DNA from: an uncultured Clostridia bacterium
GTDB lineage: Bacteria; Bacillota; Clostridia; Christensenellales; UBA1242
Length of the DNA: 64,000 bases
Direction of reading: 5' to 3'
Assembly (NCBI GenBank): GCA_934754355.1
Contig: CAKVID010000002.1
Span: forward strand, 186,001 to 250,000
A program made the translations under genes and the position numbers. Position 1 is the stretch's first letter. Every line of letters starts with the position of its first letter. The notes under the pieces are model-generated. The model was not told the origin of the DNA and did not search any database. It saw nothing but the letters and a program-made list of their open reading frames with translations. Of this stretch, positions 47,669-56,641 are shown piece by piece.

Positions 47669-48982
47669 TTACTCTAACAATTCGCCATTGGTTGTATCTA
47701 TAACTCTCATAATATTTGCCTCTGCACCAGTATTGCTATCTATATAGATATAATATGTGTAATTCTTCCACGAACAGATAAATTCATATGCAGAAACTTC
47801 TCCAATATATTTATCTGGAATAATACAATAATTTCTTTCTTTAATAGTTAAAATTTTGCTTAATTTATCTTGAGCAGTGAGCATTGATATCTTTGAAGTG
47901 AAAGTTCTAGATTTATGATTAGTTGCATAATTGGTTGCCTCCCAACCAACAATATTTCCACTTGTCATATCTACTTTTACTTTGATTAAGTCACTATAAT
48001 AAATAACCGAATTTTCTATTTGTGCTAGATTTACATAAGCGGTATTTCCGCTTGCCTGTGTCCATACACAATACATATTATTCAGTCCAACTTTCTTTGC
48101 AAAATTCTCTGCAATTTTGACCGCATCATCTCCAGAAATTTTATTTTCTCCGGAATTTACAAACGATGTAATACTTAGAAGAAAACCACCTTTCTTTGTA
48201 ATAGAAACATTTAATCCATTTGAAATATTTATATAGAAATTATAAGTTTCAAACTTGCCCTGAGCAAATCCCAAGTATTTAATACTATCTGTTCCAAATA
48301 AATTTTTAAGTATTTTGTATGCGTCATCTTGACTTATATCATTACCACTCAATCCCACTATTTCTTTATTAAGAACGCTATCCGAGAATGGTCCATCATA
48401 TATTAGAGATGGCACTTTAGAATTAGCACTCTCAGTATTAATTATCCCGCCCGAAAACTCATTATATCCACTACTATTTTCAGATAAAATACTGAAGTTT
48501 AAATCTAAATTCGAATAGTAATTTTTCAAATCATATTTAATAGATAATACAGTAGAATGAATATCATTTATTTGTGCATAATCATCATCAGACAAGGTTT
48601 CGCCATTATATAATTTTTCAAGTAAAATATATGAATATCCGTTTATTTTGTTCAAATAGTTATTAGTTTTTGTCAAATTATTATACTCTATTGGCAATTG
48701 ATTAATATTATCTATTGTAAGCAAAACATTACTATTCAGTCCCGTTAGCAACATTCTAAGAGCAGAATTATCTTTGGTTGCAACAATCTTAGACAAATCA
48801 ACTTCCAAATCATTCACATTTGAAACCACTTCATAATAACTTTTTTTGTAATTATTTTCAAGTGTATTTTTATATGATTTTGATGAATTCTGAAAACTTA
48901 AAAATAAACACAAAAAGACAATAGTTGAAGCACCCAAAAAAGTAAGAATTATATATAAAATATTATTATTGTTTTTTCTCAT
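47669..48982 (-). CDS. ypeB: germination protein YpeB
   Basis: YpeB is made in the forespore, anchors in its inner membrane and is needed for localisation and stability of the cortex-lytic enzyme SleB. The 437-residue protein has one N-terminal membrane helix (ILYIILTFLGASTIVFLCLF), a helical domain with NDLEVDLSKIVATKDNSALRMLLTGL, and C-terminal PepSY repeats (ISGDDAVKIAENFAKKVGL, SAYEFICSWKNYTYYIYID). It lies eight bases after sleB, the conserved order. Confidence 0.95.
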   Translation of the reverse strand: MRKNNNNILYIILTFLGASTIVFLCLFLSFQNSSKSYKNTLENNYKKSYYEVVSNVNDLEVDLSKIVATKDNSALRMLLTGLNSNVLLTIDNINQLPIEYNNLTKTNNYLNKINGYSYILLEKLYNGETLSDDDYAQINDIHSTVLSIKYDLKNYYSNLDLNFSILSENSSGYNEFSGGIINTESANSKVPSLIYDGPFSDSVLNKEIVGLSGNDISQDDAYKILKNLFGTDSIKYLGFAQGKFETYNFYINISNGLNVSITKKGGFLLSITSFVNSGENKISGDDAVKIAENFAKKVGLNNMYCVWTQASGNTAYVNLAQIENSVIYYSDLIKVKVDMTSGNIVGWEATNYATNHKSRTFTSKISMLTAQDKLSKILTIKERNYCIIPDKYIGEVSAYEFICSWKNYTYYIYIDSNTGAEANIMRVIDTTNGELLE

Positions 48983-48990
48983 TCTAGCTC

Positions 48991-49638
48991 CTAAATAGCA
49001 AAAACATGCTCTCCATAAGTTACAACAGTTTTCCTATTAAATATCCAACTACTACTAGCTGTAGACGGATTATAATAATACAAACAACCATAAGTTGGGT
49101 CCCACCCATTCAACGCATCTGTTGCCGCTTGATAACTAGCAGCATCTGGTTCTAGATTTATCTGCCCATCATGAACTGCTGTAAATGCCCAAGGCTGATA
49201 AATTACTCCATATATAGTATTAGGAAAGTCTGGACTAGCAACTCTATTAAGTATAACTGCACCAACAGCAACTTTTCCTATATATTCCTCTCCCCTTGCT
49301 TCAGCATGAATACATTTAGCAAGAAGATACAACTCATAACTTTCTTGTTCGGTCATATTAATTCCCAAAGCACTAGCCGTAACACCTCCAACTGCACCAC
49401 TCACATATATTCCATGATCAGATTGAAAATTCTTAATTGCAACTACAGTCGCATTATCATATACACCATTGATAGTACCCGAGTAGTATCCCAATTCTTT
49501 TAGTCTAGTTTGCACCTCTATCATATGAGTATCATAAGCCAAAGTTTGCTCTCTATTAACAGCAAAGAAACACACCAAAGATAGAGACACCATCATACAC
49601 ACTATCGCTATACAAAATAACACTTTTTTCATTTTCAC
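48991..49638 (-). CDS. sleB: spore cortex-lytic enzyme SleB
   Basis: A lytic transglycosylase that depolymerises cortex peptidoglycan during germination. The 215-residue protein has a signal sequence (VLFCIAIVCMMVSLSLVCFF), a peptidoglycan-binding domain (LKELGYYSGTINGVYDNATV), and the Hydrolase_2 catalytic domain with the essential glutamate in CIHAEARGEEYIGKVAVGAV and later YQPWAFTAVHDGQIN. It is between spoIIR (four-base overlap) and ypeB. Confidence 0.97.
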   Translation of the reverse strand: MKMKKVLFCIAIVCMMVSLSLVCFFAVNREQTLAYDTHMIEVQTRLKELGYYSGTINGVYDNATVVAIKNFQSDHGIYVSGAVGGVTASALGINMTEQESYELYLLAKCIHAEARGEEYIGKVAVGAVILNRVASPDFPNTIYGVIYQPWAFTAVHDGQINLEPDAASYQAATDALNGWDPTYGCLYYYNPSTASSSWIFNRKTVVTYGEHVFAI

Positions 49639-50159
49639 TTCCCTAAAAAATTATTTATTAGTTCTACAAGTTTACTTCTATATTCTATACCATCAGTTCC
49701 ATTATCACTACCCACAAAGCATAGTGGAGGATATGCCACACACCACCAATTATTACCCGCTCCACTTCCCAAATTTATAATCAACGCATTATAATTGCCA
49801 GCCTCAAATATTTGCCCATCATAATTTCTGGTCGGAAAATATTCTTGTGTAATTTTTGGATTTGATTGATATTCAAACCCATTTTGCCTCAATACTTTAT
49901 CTGCCACACATTTAATTTCATTTAAGTTACTTGCAAGTGTAGATTTTACATCATTATAATTTTTACACTCAGAAATTAACGGGGTTATATATTCAATAAT
50001 ATTGTCCCTTACTTTTAATTTTATACTCTGATCTTCTTCACTATTTGAATTTGCTCTAATATGTATTCTCATTACTTCATTATTCTCAAGTTTACTACCA
50101 CAACCACCAAACATAAGACAACTCACCAAACTAAGCAACACAATCAATATTTTCTTCAT
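49635..50159 (-). CDS. spoIIR: stage II sporulation protein R
   Basis: SpoIIR is secreted by the forespore and triggers pro-sigma-E processing by SpoIIGA in the mother cell. The 174-residue protein has a lipoprotein-type signal (LSLVSCLMFGGC), then the family signature MRIHIRANSNSEEDQSIKLKVRD and the C-terminal GAGNNWWCVAYPPLCF. It heads the spoIIR-sleB-ypeB transcription unit. Its presence is strong evidence that the host forms endospores. Confidence 0.95.
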   Translation of the reverse strand: MKKILIVLLSLVSCLMFGGCGSKLENNEVMRIHIRANSNSEEDQSIKLKVRDNIIEYITPLISECKNYNDVKSTLASNLNEIKCVADKVLRQNGFEYQSNPKITQEYFPTRNYDGQIFEAGNYNALIINLGSGAGNNWWCVAYPPLCFVGSDNGTDGIEYRSKLVELINNFLGK

Positions 50160-50299
50160 TATTTTCCTGCCTTTATATTTTAATTATTAAATACTTGGTC
50201 ATCTGCTCGAATTTTATAATACTTAATTTAATCGTAATTTGTAGAATTATATATAATATTGTCTTTTTGTCGAATACATTATATTTATTGACAAAAAAA

Positions 50300-50329
50300 T
50301 ATGTGTTACATACAATTATGTAACACATA
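50300..50329 (-). terminator. terminator after the DUF3794/LysM gene
   Basis: TATGTGTTACATA (50300-50312), CAAT, TATGTAACACATA (50317-50329): a 13-bp perfect stem followed by a T run on the minus strand. Confidence 0.85.
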
Positions 50330-50351
50330 CAAATCAAAAGGGTTAAAATTA

Positions 50352-51875
50352 TTAATTATCAAAACCAAGTAAACTAGGATTATATATAACTAGTTTCTCT
50401 CCACTTCTTAGTGGTAATTCCACATCTGGATTTTGTTCCAATATTAACTCTTCACTAACATTCATTTCTTTGGCAATATCCCAAATAGTCTGATTATCTT
50501 TAACAATATAAATATACAAAGAACAATCGTCTTTTGGTTTCTCATCTCCCATTGTTATATTAGATATAACTTGCATTGTATTCATGCCATACATATCTAC
50601 ATACACACTCAAATTAGAAGACACTTCTATTTCTTTGCCCCTCTTGCTTCTAGCATTCACATCAGACAAACAAAGAGTTACAACACTTGCCATATTGCCA
50701 TCAACTTTCTGTTCTACGGAGAACGGCATTTCTACTTGAACAGCAGTCAAAGCATTTGTTTCTTTGGTTAAGTATACAACGGTAGCATTTGCAACGCCTT
50801 CTATACTTAATTTATTATTATCTACTCTAGAACTAGCAAGCACAATATTATTAGTACATACTCCAAGTATCTCATCAATGAAAGGTGCAGTATCAGCAAT
50901 ACTTGCAGTTCCGCTTATATTATCTCTAAATTGTAGAGACGGCATTCCAACAATACTATCAAAAGTCTCACTCGTTATAGATAAGTAATTACTCTTAATA
51001 TAAACATCATCTATTACACTCATATTAGTCTTTGCAAATACATATCCTGCAAAAGCAATTGGCACATACAAATTAACATTTGCACCACCTTCTTCCAACA
51101 TTGTGGTAACTTTGATTTCATTAAACATTATAGATATTTCACTCTGGATTACACTAGTATCTGTAATCCCAGTAAGAGCAATATCCCAACTAAAATCAAA
51201 TGTTTGGAAATCTGATGTAACATCTCCATTACTATCGCCAGTTTGGTAACACACATCTACATTTAATAGTCCATTTACTGTCATGTAATTTTCGTTTGGA
51301 GTAACACTTGTTACACACGCATTAGGTGTAACCATCAAAATTTTTGTAGCATTCTTCACATCAAATTCTTGAGTTACATCAAATTTCTCGTAGGCCTTAC
51401 CAATATATGTAGAGAATTCAACATCTTTGTATTGAATATTAACATCTTGTGAATTAATAGATGTAAGTACATTTATATCTTTGCTTACAATATTATCTAT
51501 GGTTGTCTCTACTATTGCTACAACTCTAATTCCATTAGATACAATACTGCTTGTGACATCTACAACATTAGAAGATAGAACAACCTCTCCCAAGACCTCG
51601 CTATCACAAACAAACTTATCTTTGAATTCAGCACTATAATCAAGCGCTGTAATTCCCGCACTCTCAAACATCGCTTGGAAATCCACTAAGCCTACAAAGT
51701 TAATATCGTTGCCAGCAACTTCATTTGAAATAATAGTTGACTTGGCACTTACAGAATAAATAGCATCTATAACATCTTCATTAGTTGGCAATTTCAATTC
51801 AATAACAGATTGGGTAATTCCAATATTTTTTCTTGAACTACTCACAACCTTTGTAAAATTTGGCTCAAACACCAT
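50352..51875 (-). CDS. DUF3794 (SPOCS) and LysM domain spore coat-type protein
   Basis: A 507-residue cytoplasmic or mother-cell protein with repeated DUF3794/SPOCS-type beta modules (FKDKFVCDSEVLGEVVLSSN; KDVEFSTYIGKAYEKFDVTQ; SVEQKVDGN) and a C-terminal LysM domain (IYIVKDNQTIWDIAKEMNVS to GEKLVIYNP) that binds peptidoglycan. Proteins with this architecture are common in Clostridia and associated with spore envelope assembly. No signal peptide, as expected for a coat protein made in the mother cell. Confidence 0.9.
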   Translation of the reverse strand: MVFEPNFTKVVSSSRKNIGITQSVIELKLPTNEDVIDAIYSVSAKSTIISNEVAGNDINFVGLVDFQAMFESAGITALDYSAEFKDKFVCDSEVLGEVVLSSNVVDVTSSIVSNGIRVVAIVETTIDNIVSKDINVLTSINSQDVNIQYKDVEFSTYIGKAYEKFDVTQEFDVKNATKILMVTPNACVTSVTPNENYMTVNGLLNVDVCYQTGDSNGDVTSDFQTFDFSWDIALTGITDTSVIQSEISIMFNEIKVTTMLEEGGANVNLYVPIAFAGYVFAKTNMSVIDDVYIKSNYLSITSETFDSIVGMPSLQFRDNISGTASIADTAPFIDEILGVCTNNIVLASSRVDNNKLSIEGVANATVVYLTKETNALTAVQVEMPFSVEQKVDGNMASVVTLCLSDVNARSKRGKEIEVSSNLSVYVDMYGMNTMQVISNITMGDEKPKDDCSLYIYIVKDNQTIWDIAKEMNVSEELILEQNPDVELPLRSGEKLVIYNPSLLGFDN

Positions 51876-52070
51876 TTCAACCCCCTGATTTTTTAATTCT
51901 GATATAATATACTAACAATCACACCTAATTATGACTAATTAATTAAATTTATTTCAAAGACCGTTTATTAATTTTGAAAGTCTTATAATTTTTGTTATAA
52001 TACTAAATATCAATATTAAATAATATTAGCATTAAATTTATAAACTTAAATAAAATTATTAGGAGACAAA

Positions 52071-53231
52071 ATGAAAGTTGTACTTATTGTAATAGATAGT
52101 TTTGGTGTTGGCGAAATGCCAGATGCAGATAAATTTGGAGATGTAGGAAGCAATACATACTTAAATGTACTAAAGAAAACTAATGTAGATTTGAAAAATA
52201 TGATAAGTCTAGGTCTTAATAATATAGATGGAATAAATCTTTCTAATAAAGATACTATCGGAAATTATATGAGACTTCAAGAATTAACTCTTGCCAAAGA
52301 CACCACGGCTGGACATTATGAAATGAGCGGAGTTATTATGGAACACCCATATCCAACATTCCCAAATGGTTTTCCAGATGAACTTTTGAAACTTTTGAAA
52401 GAGAAAATTGGCGTAGAATTTATAGGCAATGAAGTAGCATCAGGCACTGAAATTATTGAAAGACTAGGCAAACTTCACTTGGAAACACACAAACCTATCG
52501 CTTATACTTCTGCCGATTCTGTATTCCAAATTGCTACACATACAGACATCTATTCTCTAGAAGAATTATATGCGTTATGTAAGAAAGTTAGAAATATTTG
52601 CAGTAAAGATAGTAAATATAATTTTGGAAGAATAATCGCTAGACCATTCGCGACTAATTCAGACGGCAAGTTCTATAGATTGGAATTTAGAAAAGATTAT
52701 ACGCTAAATCCTCCAGCCGAAACTATGCTAGACAAATTAAAAAATAATGGCTTCGACACTGTTTGCATTGGAAAAATTGAAGATATATTTAATTTTCAAG
52801 GAATTAGCGAAAGCAATCACACTAGAAATAATCAGACAGGCTTGCAAGCAATAATTGATACAATTAAGCGTAGAGATATAAACGGATTAGTATTTGCAAA
52901 TCTTAACGATACAGATATGCTATATGGCCACAGAAATGATTATGTAGGATATGGAAATGCACTAAAAGAAATAGATAATAATATTCCTGAAATGCTAAAA
53001 AATCTTGACGATGAAGATATTTTGATGATTACAGGCGACCATGGTTGCGACCCTACAACCCCTAGTACCGATCATAGTAGAGAGTATACCCCACTACTTG
53101 TATATGGCAAAAAGTTAAAAAGCAATGTTAACTTAGGAACACTTATTGGATTTAATAATATTAGCAAATCCATACTAGATTTATTTGGCATCGAGAAAAA
53201 TGACGATAGTATATTTAGAAAATTAAAATAG
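52071..53231 (+). CDS. deoB: phosphopentomutase
   Basis: Interconverts ribose- or deoxyribose-1-phosphate and the 5-phosphates in nucleoside salvage. The 386-residue alkaline-phosphatase-superfamily enzyme has metal ligands in VIDSFGVGEMPDA at the N-terminus, the DTTAGHYEM segment with the catalytic threonine, and the second metal site in TGDHGCDPTTPSTDHSREYT. AGGAGA precedes the start. deoD follows nine bases later, so the two are one operon. Confidence 0.97.
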   Translation: MKVVLIVIDSFGVGEMPDADKFGDVGSNTYLNVLKKTNVDLKNMISLGLNNIDGINLSNKDTIGNYMRLQELTLAKDTTAGHYEMSGVIMEHPYPTFPNGFPDELLKLLKEKIGVEFIGNEVASGTEIIERLGKLHLETHKPIAYTSADSVFQIATHTDIYSLEELYALCKKVRNICSKDSKYNFGRIIARPFATNSDGKFYRLEFRKDYTLNPPAETMLDKLKNNGFDTVCIGKIEDIFNFQGISESNHTRNNQTGLQAIIDTIKRRDINGLVFANLNDTDMLYGHRNDYVGYGNALKEIDNNIPEMLKNLDDEDILMITGDHGCDPTTPSTDHSREYTPLLVYGKKLKSNVNLGTLIGFNNISKSILDLFGIEKNDDSIFRKLK

Positions 53232-53240
53232 GAGAAAATA

Positions 53241-53945
53241 ATGACCGCACATAATTCAGCTAGCAAAGACGAAATTGCAAAAACCGTAATAATGCCGGGC
53301 GACCCACTTAGAAGCAAGATGATTGCCGACAAATTCTTGGAGAATGCCAAACTTGTAAATAATGTAAGAGGTGTACAAGGCTACACTGGTTTATACAAAA
53401 ACAAACCCGTAACTGTAATGGCAAGCGGAATGGGAAATCCCGCTATGGGAATTTATAGTTACGAACTATTCAAATTCTATGATGTAGATAGAATTATTAG
53501 AGTTGGCACAATCGGAGGCATTCACAAAGATTTGGAACTAAAAAGTATCCTTATATCAAAGAGAGTTTTTACTAAGACTAATTACAATAATTTCTACGAA
53601 AACTTTGGCGCAGATTACATTAAATGTAGTAATAAATTATTAAAATTAGCAGAAACCAAAGCAAAAGAACTAGGAATGAAATACACTATTGGAGATACTC
53701 TCAACTCAGATACTTTCTACACTGACGAAGATGAAGTCAAATTAGCATTAGACAAAAATTTGCTTGGTGTAGAAATGGAAGGCGCAGCATTATACATAAA
53801 TGCCGAAAGACTAAACAAAGACGCAATTACTATTTGCACCGTTTCCAATAACCTAATTACTGAAGAAGAAACTTCTAGCGAAGAAAGACAAAATGCTTTC
53901 TTGGATATGATAAAATTGGCGCTTGAAATGGCAATCACGGATTAA
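53241..53945 (+). CDS. deoD: purine nucleoside phosphorylase, DeoD type
   Basis: Phosphorolyses purine nucleosides to base and ribose-1-phosphate, which DeoB then uses. The 234-residue hexameric-type enzyme shows VIMPGDPLRSKMIAD, RVGTIGG, and the nucleoside-binding VEMEGAALY near residue 178. The start follows AGGAGAAAAT. Co-transcribed with deoB; no separate terminator is visible. Confidence 0.96.
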   Translation: MTAHNSASKDEIAKTVIMPGDPLRSKMIADKFLENAKLVNNVRGVQGYTGLYKNKPVTVMASGMGNPAMGIYSYELFKFYDVDRIIRVGTIGGIHKDLELKSILISKRVFTKTNYNNFYENFGADYIKCSNKLLKLAETKAKELGMKYTIGDTLNSDTFYTDEDEVKLALDKNLLGVEMEGAALYINAERLNKDAITICTVSNNLITEEETSSEERQNAFLDMIKLALEMAITD

Positions 53946-53977
53946 AAACAAAGAAATAGGAAGTACATTGATACTCC

Positions 53978-54535
53978 CTATTTTTTATTCTGTTCTTTCA
54001 AAAAATTCAAATTTCTATTGGACACACACAAGTCATAATATTTATCGCAAATCTCCAATGTACCTTTGAAAAATATTCGCAAGTTTTTCTCTTCGTTATT
54101 TTCTGAAATATAAGTAATATCATAGAAACTATATCCCAAAATATTAAGAAGAGGATTGACATAGAAAATATTATTCTTGATATATACAATTCCAATAAAA
54201 ATAATTATTACTACAAAAACACATACAAAACATATCTTAGATAAATCAAAAGTAAGTGCAAGAAGCACAAATAACGAGAAATAATTTAAGAAATGCTGGT
54301 CAGTTATATTTTTTTTGGATAAAACTTTGATCGCCTTATATTCTTTACAACCAAACTTAATAATAATCATAAGTCCAATAATCCCAATTAAAGTTAGCAA
54401 AATTAGCCCCACTAATACACAAGTATTGGTTACATTGAATGTTAAGTTATTATTAATTATTTCTACTATTAAATTGATTAAAAATAATATATACATTGGA
54501 ACAAATGCAGATATAAATAAAATAATTTTAGACAT
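53978..54535 (-). CDS. four-helix membrane protein with cytoplasmic tail
   Basis: A 185-residue protein with four membrane segments in the first 125 residues and a C-terminal cytoplasmic domain of about 60 residues containing VNPLLNILGYSFYDITYISE and IFFKGTLEICDKYYDL. I have seen similar NP-x-LN-x-x-GY-x-x-Y-x tails on small membrane proteins in accessory and defence-type loci, but cannot name the family with confidence. It stands alone here, convergent with deoD. Function unknown. Confidence 0.6.
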   Translation of the reverse strand: MSKIILFISAFVPMYILFLINLIVEIINNNLTFNVTNTCVLVGLILLTLIGIIGLMIIIKFGCKEYKAIKVLSKKNITDQHFLNYFSLFVLLALTFDLSKICFVCVFVVIIIFIGIVYIKNNIFYVNPLLNILGYSFYDITYISENNEEKNLRIFFKGTLEICDKYYDLCVSNRNLNFLKEQNKK

Positions 54536-54621
54536 ATTATATCTTTAGTCATTATGTAATTATTTATACTAGTACAATTAAGACCAATAACAACTAGCAA
54601 ATAATAAACATATTAAATAAT

Positions 54622-55128
54622 ATGAAATATTTAAAATCAATAATCGAAAGAGACCCTGCTAGCAGAAGTCAGATACAAGTATTTTTTTGTTATCCTTGTG
54701 TTCATGCAATTTTTTCTCATCGAATAAATCATTTCTTATACAAAATTCATCTAAGATTTTTAGCCAGATTATTTAGCCAAATTTCCAGATTTTTTACACA
54801 AATAGAAATTCACCCTGGTGCTAAAATCGGCAAAAATTTACTTATAGACCATGGTTGCGGAGTGGTCATTGGAGAAACTGCAATCGTTGGGGATAATTGT
54901 ACTATTTATCAAGGTGTAACACTTGGAGGAACGGGCAAAGAAAGTGGCAAAAGACACCCTACTATCGGGAATAATTGCTTTATTGGTAGCGGTGCTAAAG
55001 TGCTTGGCAATATAAATATTGGTAATAATGTAAAGATTGGTGCAAATTCGGTAGTACTCAAAGATTTGCCAGATGATTGCACCGCTGTGGGAGTACCCGC
55101 CAAGATAACTAAATTTAATAATAAATAG
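54622..55128 (+). CDS. cysE: serine O-acetyltransferase
   Basis: Acetylates serine with acetyl-CoA, the committing step of cysteine synthesis. The 168-residue short (Firmicutes) form has an N-terminal helical region (CYPCVHAIFSHRINHFLY) and a left-handed beta-helix of hexapeptide repeats: IHPGAKIGKNLLIDHGCGVV with the catalytic histidine, GVTLGGTG, and the terminal GANSVVLKDLPDDCTAVGVPAKI. No strong ribosome site. No cysK is adjacent. Confidence 0.94.
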   Translation: MKYLKSIIERDPASRSQIQVFFCYPCVHAIFSHRINHFLYKIHLRFLARLFSQISRFFTQIEIHPGAKIGKNLLIDHGCGVVIGETAIVGDNCTIYQGVTLGGTGKESGKRHPTIGNNCFIGSGAKVLGNINIGNNVKIGANSVVLKDLPDDCTAVGVPAKITKFNNK

Positions 55129-55206
55129 CAAACATCTGTGTATATGTATTGCAAAAACTCCTCATTTATGGTATATTATATATAATAAAAAATATCCGAG
55201 GTGTTT

Positions 55207-55785
55207 ATGGATTATAAAGTTTTAATTAGATTAGTTACAGAGAATGAAGCACAAGCAATTAAAGAAAAAGATGCCGACCATGTAGGCTCTAGAGGAGTTG
55301 CAACTGCATGTAATACATCTAGTTCTTATACCAAAGATGAAAATGTAGCATATTGCTATTCTACAGTAATCTCTGCAGACTCACTTGAAGAAGCAAAGAG
55401 AATGGTAGAAGAAGATCCTTCATTAATTATAGAAAACAATGACAATGGCGAAGGCTTGTCTTATATGTATAGAGAGAAACAAAAATTCAACCCAGACAAT
55501 TATTCAGTTATATGCATTATTCTCCCAGAGAAAGAGTACGATAAATGGGAACTTATGGGATCAATTGAAGAATGTGACGGTTTCTATGAGAATGAATATG
55601 GTGAGAAAATAGAAATTCCTGAAACAGTTGTTACTTCAGAGTCTTTGTGTGCAATGAGCAATTCAAGCAATTCAATCGAATTCTATGCTGAAGACCTAAT
55701 CAAGAAAGAAATAATTCAATTAGATGAGAATGAAAGATCATCTGAATATGATGACGATTTCTATGATGACGGCTCTAGCAGATAA
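55207..55785 (+). CDS. hypothetical protein with acidic tail
   Basis: A 192-residue soluble protein, not recognised. The start at 55207 follows GAGGTG. An N-terminal alpha/beta part (YKVLIRLVTENEAQAIKEKD), a middle containing SADSLEEAKRMVEEDPSLII, and a strongly acidic C-terminus (ERSSEYDDDFYDDGSSR). A TATATAATAA-like -10 lies about 20 bases upstream. Followed directly by a terminator, so monocistronic. Confidence 0.65.
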   Translation: MDYKVLIRLVTENEAQAIKEKDADHVGSRGVATACNTSSSYTKDENVAYCYSTVISADSLEEAKRMVEEDPSLIIENNDNGEGLSYMYREKQKFNPDNYSVICIILPEKEYDKWELMGSIEECDGFYENEYGEKIEIPETVVTSESLCAMSNSSNSIEFYAEDLIKKEIIQLDENERSSEYDDDFYDDGSSR

Positions 55786-55800
55786 TAATTAATTATAAAT

Positions 55801-55831
55801 AAAATCCCCGAGTTTTACTTGGGGATTTTTC
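55801..55831 (+). terminator. terminator after the 55207 gene
   Basis: AAAATCCCC (55801-55809) pairs with GGGGATTTT (55821-55829), then T. Confidence 0.88.
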
Positions 55832-55956
55832 AATTTAGAGCATAAACATATATTACTAACATATAGGAATTTGAAGATTGATTTCAAAATTTTTTATATA
55901 ATACTATAATTTATGCAATGTTAAAATTTGATTTATTCAACTCCGAAAATGCTGTC

Positions 55957-56036
55957 GGTCACATAGGTTGAACTGGTTGTCGTTTCGGTAATACAAGTGT
56001 AAACATTTGTGCTACTCTCAACTTCCTATATTATAA
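55957..56036. repeat. 80-bp intergenic repeat, copy C
   Basis: Starts GGTCACATAGGTTGAA and ends AACTTCCTATATTATAA (56020-56036), both shared with copy B; the middle differs and holds a small hairpin CAAGTG-TAAA-CATTTG. It is preceded by CCGA...TCGG, a short stem ending at its first bases. Confidence 0.65.
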
Positions 56037-56118
56037 TCTATGTAATATTGCTTTGTTCATTCCATTCACAAATCAATTTGCTACGCAAATCCCACGATAA
56101 ATCGTGGTTACATAGATT
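56035..56118. repeat. inverted repeat enclosing two hairpins
   Basis: AATCTATGTAA (56035-56045) is the exact complement of TTACATAGATT (56108-56118) in copy B. Between them are ATTTGC-TAC-GCAAAT and CCACGAT-AA-ATCGTGG. The set could fold as a multibranched RNA or be the ends of a small mobile repeat. Confidence 0.55.
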
Positions 56119-56185
56119 GAAAAAGTCGTCAGTTTAAATCAAGGTGTCCTTGCGGACTACTTTGTTTAAACTTCCTATATTATAA
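56106..56185. repeat. 80-bp intergenic repeat, copy B
   Basis: Starts GGTTACATAGATTGAA (identical to copy A at 7669) and ends AACTTCCTATATTATAA (56169-56185, identical to copy C). Middle: GTTTAAA ... TTTAAAC stem with internal CAAGG-TGT-CCTTG. The segment 56186-56314 up to the tRNA is AT-rich with nothing recognisable. Confidence 0.7.
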
Positions 56186-56314
56186 ATTAATATATGAATA
56201 TATCATTAGTTCCATCGTAAACATATTTAATTAAAAATTACTTTATCCTGTAATAAATAATCAAATACTTTACAAATTACATAATATTTGTTACAATTAA
56301 CATAGTTTTCTTAT

Positions 56315-56405
56315 GGAGATGTACCGAAGTGGTCGTAACGGGACGCACTCGAAATGCGTTTGCTGGGTAACCTGCACGAGAGTTCGAATCTCTCCGTCTC
56401 CGCCA
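56315..56405 (+). tRNA. tRNA-Ser (anticodon CGA)
   Basis: 91 nt with long variable arm, as in class II tRNAs. Acceptor GGAGATG pairs with CGTCTCC, then G and encoded CCA. Anticodon arm CGCA-CTCGAAA-TGCG gives CGA. T-arm GAGAGTTCGAATCTCTC. Confidence 0.96.
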
Positions 56406-56410
56406 ATATA

Positions 56411-56437
56411 AAAAATCCCTAGAAATAGGGATTTTTA
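56411..56437 (+). terminator. terminator after tRNA-Ser
   Basis: AAAAATCCCTA-GAAA-TAGGGATTTTT. A second perfect hairpin AAGCGACTA-GAT-TAGTCGCTT follows at about 56449-56469 without a T run. The remaining bases to 56641 are AT-rich with no ORF. Confidence 0.88.
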
Positions 56438-56641
56438 TTTATTAGAAAAAGCGACTAGATTAGTCGCTTAAATTAATTTAAAATTCACAAACACAAATTA
56501 AGTGTGATTGCAACGCTTAACAATATTTATTATTTTTAATTAGCACGCACAAGATTATTATTAATAACCAATATACAATTATTTATTATTCAAATATTAC
56601 ATTGATACAACATTGTTTTTTGAAGAATTTTATCTCAGTCA

